A DNA stretch of 64,000 nt from Undaria pinnatifida (taxonomy: Eukaryota > Sar > Phaeophyceae > Laminariales > Alariaceae), in NCBI GenBank assembly GCA_012845835.1, contig JABAKD010000014.1, positions 6,421,396-6,485,395 on the forward strand, read 5' to 3'. The position numbers were made by a program, and so were the translations under genes. The notes under the pieces were generated by a model that searched no databases, was not told where the DNA came from, and saw only the letters and a program-made list of their open reading frames with translations. Each line of letters opens with the position of its first letter. Within the stretch, counting starts at the first letter, position 1. Positions 56,620 through 64,000 of this stretch are shown here, in pieces.

Positions 56620-57645
56620 AAACCTTTGGGGGGGGGGTACTCATTGAATTGGGGAGTTATTTTAGCGCGGTTGGTTGTAGACGTTGCTGTGGTTTGGCTT
56701 CCATGTATACGGGGGGCGGGGGGGGGGGGGCGTAGACCGTAGCTGGGGGGGGGGGGTAGGGTAGGGTAAGTTTTTTGTGGTTAGGTAGATACGATTGGCT
56801 ATGAGGGCACGGACGCGTGTTTTCTTGGGGGGACAAGACGATGTAGGGTAAGGTTTTTGTAGTTAGAGACGAATAGCATTTTCTAGGGGGGGTCGGGTAG
56901 GTACTTTTAACAAAAATATTGACACGGCGTCAGCTGTGTGTTCGACGACTTTAGGGTCGATCCTCATCTTTGCAAGCTGCGTACTAGATCGATCGCCCGC
57001 CTTTAGTAAGATTCATAAATCAAAACCTAACATAAGATGACATTGTATTATGCTACCTGTCACGTATAACCAATTGACATACGTACCAATAATTATCTGA
57101 ACACTTTGATGTATTAATATCCTCTCATTAATTATTGTTTTATTAGGTAGTAGTAGTGTACCGGTTTGGTCTACCTTATTCAAGTAGTAGTAGTAGGGTA
57201 GTTGTGTACTACCTGGTACTGTAGGTGGTAAAAGCAAAATCCAATACCAGGTATAGACTATATATCTTTTCACCATTGCACTTTCTACTATACTGCTGTA
57301 GCATGTACATGGCGGATGGTTTTATCAGGGTTGTTAGTACTTGTGGTGTAATACACGGGTAAGTTTTTTCTATAGTCTAATGGTTTTGTACGTAGGTACT
57401 ACAGATACAAACGAGATTCTTGGGGGGTAAGGTAGGGAAAGGTTTTCGTACGTACGTAGAAATGAGCGATGTTTTTATGGGGGGGGGCTAAGGCAGGGTA
57501 AGTGTTTCGTGCGTGGGTAAATGCGAATGGCAGTTTCTTTTTCCTAAGAGAGCATGGACGAGTGTTTTCTTGGGGGAGTGGAGGGTAAAGTAGGGCATTG
57601 TGTAATTTGTTTGGTAGGTAGGTAGACACGAATGGATATCATCGC
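56620..57645. repeat. G-rich degenerate tandem repeat region, copy 3
   Basis: Counterpart of 12640-13665. G-run lengths differ again. Confidence 0.45.
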
Positions 57646-57674
57646 TAACGGAGGCACGGACGCGTGTCTTCTAG

Positions 57675-57874
57675 AGGTGACGGCATTTGTCCCGCTTCCA
57701 TTCCGATCGGAAAGGTTGTGGTGACCGGGAAAGATCGATGCCTCCACGTGGCCCCGGTTGGAGAAGCCAGGGAGGGTTTCGTTAGCCTTAACCTTCCTCA
57801 GGCCGAGCTGAACGCGATCAAAAACACGACAAGGATACAAGAGGGGCAGTATGATATGAGGAGGAGACTGACTG
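57675..57874 (+). CDS. Candidate 200-nt exon, copy 3
   Basis: Two base differences from copies 1 and 2 (one synonymous, one A to T replacement next to the donor), while the surrounding DNA differs much more. Confidence 0.4.
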
Positions 57875-58294
57875 GTATTGATGCTTTTTGTTGGTGCTGT
57901 TGTTGTTGTTGGCATACGAGTTATAGAAGGCTTTTTTTTCCAGTGGAGGCGTTCGAAGCGCAGAGCCCATAACGGGGCAGGTATATGGGCGGTTAGTGGT
58001 GTCTAATCGCATTTCTTCAAATACTGTTGTGAGAAGCTGTGCACGAGTTTGGTGGATGAATTGTGCATAGGAAACGTGCCGTATTTGGAGTTGTAATTGT
58101 TGTGTTTTGGTTATATTTCGCCCCCACTAAGCTGAAATTTTGATAATTAATTGTTTCATTTTACCCGCCGACAATGTCAAAACTCAAATATCGATGCCAA
58201 TTATCTCTCCATTAACAATTGCCTGTTTCGCCTTTTGTGTATAGAATGAAATGCATTTTTCGCGTTTGTAGTTGGATGTTATCGTGGGAACCGT

Positions 58295-58620
58295 CCGCCC
58301 TCGATAGCGGTACCCAACACCCGGCAAGGTCGGTACGAACTCGTTAGGTACCGGTACCCGTTACGTTCGGTTATTGCGGTACGGTTTCGATACCCGTACC
58401 CCAGGTACCGGAATACCCTCGGCCACAATGCCGGGGGTACGGGTATTTGTTTGGTACGGGATCGATACGTGTACCCGACACTTCGGTACAACTTCGGTAT
58501 AAACTCGATATCGGTACCCGACACATCGGCAAGTTCGGTAAGTCCTCCAATACCGGTGTGTACCCAACACGACGGTAAGTTCGGCACTGCTAAAGTCCGA
58601 CTTCGGTAAGCTCGCTATGC
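58295..58620. repeat. GGTACCCGACAC-type array, copy 3
   Basis: Same words as 14315-14640 with small indels. Confidence 0.55.
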
Positions 58621-61271
58621 CCCACATAAACACTCTTGGTACCAGTCAGTATGCCCCATCGAAGACAACCTTGCTACGTATTGTTAATCGTATATGGTCT
58701 TTTAAAAATCCAACTAGTTGATCATTTAGCCCCTTTTATGCCAAGTCCCTACAGCCTGGTTCACGTTAAAAGCCCCAAATGTATTCCCTGGCGAATGTCC
58801 ACGCCGTTTTTTCGATTCAGGCCGTGAATTTTCGCCATGTCTTCTGTGCCCTTGTAACGACCTCACCCGACGTCTTTTTCGTTGCCTGATTTTTCGCTAG
58901 TAAATATTTTTCGAAAAATGTGGACCACCTTAGCCCAAATACTTTCGGCCTAAAAAAAAGAAGAGAAAAACCCCGAAGGTCAGACCTCGGAATGGGCACG
59001 TAGAACACGTGTGCCAAACTTCAGAGTATCTCTCTAAAATACGGCGTGGACGTTTGGACTTTTGTGCGTAAAAATGAATAAGACACGTTATTTCCTTCAA
59101 ATTACTTGGTTTTGGTGTATGATCCAGTTTTTTCGCTAGATTTTGCTTAATAATGTTGAACACAATCAGGTCAGATCTTCGATTTTGTGCGCGAAAAACC
59201 CTACAGACATGCCTTGGAGTGTACCTCGAACCGGTTCGTGCTAAATGCGGTGCGATTTTTTTCTCGCCTGCCGCTCGCGAAAAACCTGAATATTACCAGG
59301 TATCAAAAAAAAAAATGAAGGCCCGCCATTGATTGGTCGATACGAGTTTCGCTCCTAGAGGCAGCCCGAGGCCGTAAAAACAAAACTGGCCATGTCACCC
59401 TCTTCCATTGGTCATTGGAGTCAGTACGATACCAAAATATCCACTCTTTGACTAGATATTGCGAGCGGCATTCGTGAGGGAGAGAATTCGAGTTTTTTTG
59501 CTTGAACCGGCTTGTATTATCTATTTTTTACTGTAAAACTTCTCAATGGGTTTCGAACATATTTACTTTGTCCTCCTTTGCGCGCGTCTAACATATAATA
59601 ATGTGTAATTTTCTCTATATACTAGTGCCGTATTTCTTGTCTCGTTTTTTGTCCCTTTTATCGTGGTCAACACGCACTCACTAGCTCGTGGACCGAGATA
59701 CTTCACGCATCATTATTACAGTCCGGGAACAATGAATGGTAAACAACACCAGAATTAACGTAGGCTGCAGTACGCTTTTTAGGGGGGGCTAAGGTCAAAG
59801 CGAGGGGTGTGCCGCCATGGAATATACCTCGCTTGACTTGACTGTCACAACTCTGTTACACATTTACTACTTGACCAAGTGTAAGAATGACCCCACAATA
59901 TTTCCAAGTAGTTTAAACGTGGGTGCAATTCAGTGTGTCAAGATAATATGACCTCTCGCTCTGCCGTTCAACCGCTGTTTCTCTTACAATGCTCCCCTTA
60001 GCCGTAGCCTCGACCGCACCAGGTACTACTGCACGTCCTATGACGAAGTGCTTGAATGTTTTCTTGTGTTGCGTAGCTCTTCGACAGCTAGCTCTGCTTG
60101 GAGTTCGCCTTGTTTTTTATGACACATATCGCAGCGCGAAGGATTCATTGCCCTATAGATTCGTTCGGCGCGCACATACACGAAATGCCATGTTTTTTTT
60201 CCCACTCCTAAGCATTGGGAAAATCTCGGACGTGCGATATAGACTATATATAGACTATAGTATGTACTCCGTATATATCAAAGCTAGCCTACGAAAGCAG
60301 GAACGCACGGCAGAGTGCACGGTAAACGCAACACCGATCTGCAGCTGTGCCCTATGAAGCCGTCTAACTGAGGAAATGATTGGGGGTTAGGGATAGAGGT
60401 GCAATAGTGTGTGGGGTTAGGGTTTGGCGGTGTGTCTGTCTCGGCTCTTTCAGCTACAGATGACCAAAATGTGGCTGCAACCTGTGAGTTGCTAGTAGGC
60501 TCTCCCCCTGCCCGCGTCAACCCTCACCCCCCCCCAAAACCAACCCCTCCCCCCCCACGCCTCCACCCAATCCCAACCCCGACCCACCCACCGGTCCTTG
60601 TATTCACGCCATATGTCTAGCATGTGGTGTATAAACACGGAAAGGCATGTACCGGACGGAAGAAGGGAAGACACCCTTTCCCTCCCCTGCGGCATCCCGC
60701 TCCCGCCCCGCCGGCTGTGGAAAGTGGGGAGCGGTATCTATTGCTGGTGGCGTCGTGCGCACGTGTGTACCGATTGCGAGACACAGAAGGCACGACGCAA
60801 AACAGGGTACAGCTCGAGCAACTTTGTTATACATCGTTCCTTTTATCCTTTTTTGTTTTTGGGACCCACGTACAACGACTCCCCCCCCAAAAAAAAAACA
60901 AAACCGAATCATAAGGCGGTCTTTTCAGAGAGCCTACTACTGTAGTAAGAGCGAGCAACAGCACGCGTATCACCATGCTTTGCACATATCGGAGGTAGCA
61001 CATGGTACCCAGGTCCTTGCAGTGCTGTGCGGACACCCCGATAGCCCCCGCCTGCTTGGTGTGGCCGAAGCTGTAACCACAACTAGTCATATTCTTCCGA
61101 CATTTTTTCGTCTGAAGCGCCAAATTATTTTGTCTAACGGCTTAATATGTGATGCCAATAAGTTGCATTGTTGTACGGCACGCGTGTTGGCGTGAGAGCA
61201 CTGTTCGCTGTAAAAGTGATATGGTTGGCCGTCTTGTTGACCGTGCCAGAACGCACACACATGCTATCATA

Positions 61272-61276
61272 CGGTA
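61272..61276. other. Empty SINE target site, copy 3
   Basis: ATCATACGGTAGACGT(A/G)TGCACG runs through without the SINE, with a single CGGTA. Confidence 0.75.
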
Positions 61277-62245
61277 GACGTATGCACGACGTTTTTTCTC
61301 TATTCACTTCAGAGGAGCTCATATCTTATTTAATGTGTGACTAATAATATTAACAACATTCGAAGAAGAAACCGTGAGCGAAAACTGAAAGTGCAATCTG
61401 ACCAACAACCCCGTGGGCTTGCAATGACGCACACGTGCTACGATAAAGGTGCACCACTTTTCTTCTGAGATTCCTCAATTTGGGAGCTAGCTTAAAACCT
61501 CCCCCACAAACTGATTTGGAGTAAAATAACACGGCTACCGGATGAAGAAGTCCCATGGCCAAGGTACACTAACGAGAGTAATGAGAAAAAAGGCCTATTT
61601 CCGACGATTTTGTGTTAATAAGGAGCCCCGTCATTGAGAAACCATTCATTTCAGACGAAAACTGATACCTCTGCCGTACCATGCGTCCAATACAAAGCAC
61701 AACCAGCTTGTTTCCGACGATTTTGAGTCAAGGTTCCCCGCCATTTGGAAAATGTTTAGACTGTAGGCCGAAAAGTGCTACCCACTAGTATCGAGGCGCG
61801 GGTTAGAACTTAGGGGTTTATAGACGTTTTCGCGCTCGCGCTTTTGGACCAAAAAACCAACACGAATTCACACTATCACTCGCTGTTGTTGTCGTACGTG
61901 TCGATTAATTGGTGGTGCATCCCACACTCAACGCAGGGCCGGCATCATCTTCAGCATCCATGAGCTAAGCATGACGAGGATGGAGGTGGCCAATTTTGGC
62001 ATTTTTTTCTTTTCTGAATGACGGGATTCCATATTTCAAATTCGGTGGAGGGCCAATCTTGTTTCTTACTCTGTGAATAATTTTTACGCCTAGGCCATGG
62101 TTTCGTTATCGGGCTCCATTTTCAGCTTAGATAATTCCAAATGTTTTTTTTGGGTGAGGTAAAGAGTAGTATATCAAATCAGTCCTGAGCAGCCTCTTCA
62201 GAAAGAAAGTGTTGCACTATAACCGTCGTAGCACGTGTCGCATAC

Positions 62246-62246
62246 T

Positions 62247-62279
<33 letters not shown>

Positions 62280-62282
62280 TTA
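62246..62282. repeat. (CTA)n microsatellite, copy 3
   Basis: Shortest of the three runs. Part of the downstream TACTATTTTTACTAT segment is lost. Confidence 0.9.
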
Positions 62283-63370
62283 ATGCTAGACTTACAATAA
62301 CGACTACTACTACTCGAGGCCGTCGAGAAAAGGGCACTTCTTCTCGCCTGCTTGGTCGCTGTGTATACCCTGCGCTATTTGATCGGCATGTGTGTCGTCT
62401 TCATCAGTCTTGACAATAAGCCGTTTTCTTTTTACCAAACGACGTCACGGACGTAAAACGAACAGTGCACTCAGGCTACGGCGTGGGAATGCTGAAGCCT
62501 CTGCGCGATAGAATAAATGAAGCCGTGTACCGGGGGGGTTGGAGAAGTGACGACAAATGTGACGCACACCTTGTCCACAAACTGAAAAGCAAAGGTGAGA
62601 CAATAAAGACAAGAAACAACAAAGAAAAAAAAGACGAAAAAAAGGGGGGTGCCATCGTTTTCACTTTATTTGAATGGTGTATAGACGTCTCGCGCGATTT
62701 GCTCTCATCAATATAACTCGCTCAAAAACGCGTCCATGCCAAATATTTCGTTGGCACAGCGCAACAAACAATACAATCCCATGGTACCTTGGTGTGGCGG
62801 TGCATATTCTGAAACCGAAAAGCACGGAAGCTCAACGTTGTAAAAAACAAATGTGGCCCCCGTCAGTTTTTGTAGTATGTACGAGTGGGACTGTAAATAT
62901 GTCGAGTTTGGAGCAGCGTGCTTGTGTTGCCTTCACAATAAACCGTTCATCGCACATGAGAGTTCGGTATACCCACTGCTCGTTGGTTCAATTGTCATCG
63001 CATGCGATACGCTCGATAAAAGCCAAGCCATGGGGACCGAGGAGGAGAAACAGGACAGGTATACCACACCTGTGTTTTTTGCTCGTTTGACACCTGACAA
63101 CATGGGACACCATCACACAGCCCCTTGTCGTCCCACCTCATGTCGGCACCAAATCGCCTGTGCCCACGAGATACCGCTGTAGAATATACTTGGAAACATC
63201 AGTAGTAGGTAAGAAAAACCACACCGAGTGGCAATAAAAGGAGTCTTTACATTGGCCTTTCTTTCACCCTTGCTCTCTTTCTCTTTTCCCATATTTCTCT
63301 CTCCCCTCCCCTCCCCTCCTGCCCTGTCCGTCTCTGTCCGTCTCTGTCTGTCTCTGTCCCTCTCTGAGGC

Positions 63371-63658
63371 ATGAAACGACAGAGGTGCACCTACCTTTTA
63401 TCAGGGGCGTCACTACAGATACGTACAATACAGCAGAGGAGCTACATACCTCACCAGAACCTGACTCGGGAAAAAAATGAAAATGGCATTCCTAACCCGA
63501 TGAAGAGGCGTTACCGCATGATACTACAACATACCTATACACACAACGACACCCAACTAGGTTGCAAAACACGAACGGTATTACAGCGATATTGGCTAGT
63601 TTGCTTGTCTAATTCAGGAGCCCCATCAGCCATGAAACAAGACGTTCTGTACCTCTAG
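63371..63658 (+). CDS. Candidate ORF of 95 codons, copy 3
   Basis: Translation identical to copy 2, ATG start, preceded by a CT tract. Confidence 0.25.
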   Translation: MKRQRCTYLLSGASLQIRTIQQRSYIPHQNLTREKNENGIPNPMKRRYRMILQHTYTHNDTQLGCKTRTVLQRYWLVCLSNSGAPSAMKQDVLYL

Positions 63659-64000
63659 CATAGCACGGGCCTCCTCCCTTCCTACATCTCCGTCTTTCTC
63701 CCTCTCCCGCCTCCTCCTCCTCTCGCTTTCTCTCCCTCTCCTTCTACCCCCCCCCCCCCCCTCGTTTAGCATACCAGGTAAAATCACAATAGTCAGTATT
63801 AACAGAAGGCCATGTATCACGTGGCAACCGATGTTGCTGCTCCTTTGGTCCGGGTTAGGGTCAGTAGCCCACCCGTGACGCAGCTAATCGTGATTATCAT
63901 GCCGTCTCCTACATCTGTAAGTGCCATCAACGGGTAGGGTCGGGGGGGGGTACGGGAAGAGGGGGGGGGCGGGTACTCATTTCATGCATAGCCGTAGTCT

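Larger units (their letters stand above)
47452..64000 (+). repeat. Tandem unit, copy 3, cut by the window edge
   Basis: Collinear with copies 1 and 2 to the last base; its end corresponds to about 20380 in copy 1. It lacks the SINE and differs most from the other two between about 55.05 and 62.85 kb. Confidence 0.9.

Noticed and set aside
3361-64000. The array as ribosomal DNA or histone repeat
   Set aside because: Unit size would fit rDNA in some protists, but I recognise no conserved rRNA segment, no 5S gene and no histone fold coding in any frame.
3361-64000. CRISPR array or prokaryotic island
   Set aside because: No regularly spaced short repeats with unique spacers, no Shine-Dalgarno-led gene chains, and there are clear spliceosomal introns.
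3361-64000. Assembly error duplicating one locus
   Set aside because: The copies differ by many substitutions, private insertions (3640-3765, 22380-23770, 47231-47451), an empty SINE site and microsatellite lengths; collapsed or repeated contigs would be identical. Allelic mis-joining cannot be fully excluded without reads.

Overview
This is nuclear eukaryotic DNA. The genes are split by GT-AG introns with very long pyrimidine tracts. Microsatellites and long C or G homopolymers are abundant, and there are SINE-like retroposons with tRNA-like heads, pogo/Tigger-type DNA transposon remnants and no operon-like gene packing. I cannot name the organism. The style (GC near one half, long low-complexity introns, acidic Ser/Asp-rich proteins) fits an alga or another protist, but that is inference. 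I recognise no rRNA, no intact tRNA, no CRISPR array and no bacterial-style gene.

Layout. Positions 1-3360 are a left flank rich in mobile elements: a diverged direct-repeat pair, a 1.3 kb pogo-like element with the last ~100 codons of a transposase, and two tRNA-derived SINE pieces. From 3361 the window is a head-to-tail tandem array of one large unit. Copy 1 is 3361-25990, copy 2 is 25991-47230, a 220 bp unrelated insert follows, and copy 3 runs from about 47452 to the window edge, where it is incomplete. The copies are collinear and differ by substitutions, small indels and a few insertions.

Each unit carries the same genes. (a) A TATA/CCAAT promoter is followed by a 57-codon upstream ORF whose product is identical in all three copies, then by a ~177-residue protein (gene A) made mostly of two 68-residue repeats. 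(b) Immediately downstream is gene B, with three main exons and probably a short 5' exon. It encodes about 840 residues: an acidic Asp/Ser-rich N-terminal half, a compact unrecognised domain, a Ser/Ala/Thr linker, an Asp-run exon, and a basic C-terminal exon built from a 12-bp coding minisatellite (Ser-Glu-Lys-x). All splice phases match and all three main exons are open in all three copies, which is the strongest evidence for genes here. (c) Candidate single exons lie upstream (5455), downstream (13695) and, on the minus strand, near the unit's right end (24134). The rest of each unit is repeats, G-rich or C/T-rich tracts, SINEs and small pogo-like MITEs.

The three copies do not have one consistent relationship. 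Copy 2 looks most like copy 1 at its left end, like copy 3 from about 27.2 to 33.6 kb, like copy 1 from about 33.6 to 41.8 kb, and like copy 3 again afterwards. One switch falls inside a GAG run in exon 3 of gene B. This is what gene conversion or unequal exchange within the array would produce. A SINE present in copies 1 and 2 but absent at a clean empty site in copy 3 lies within the middle tract.
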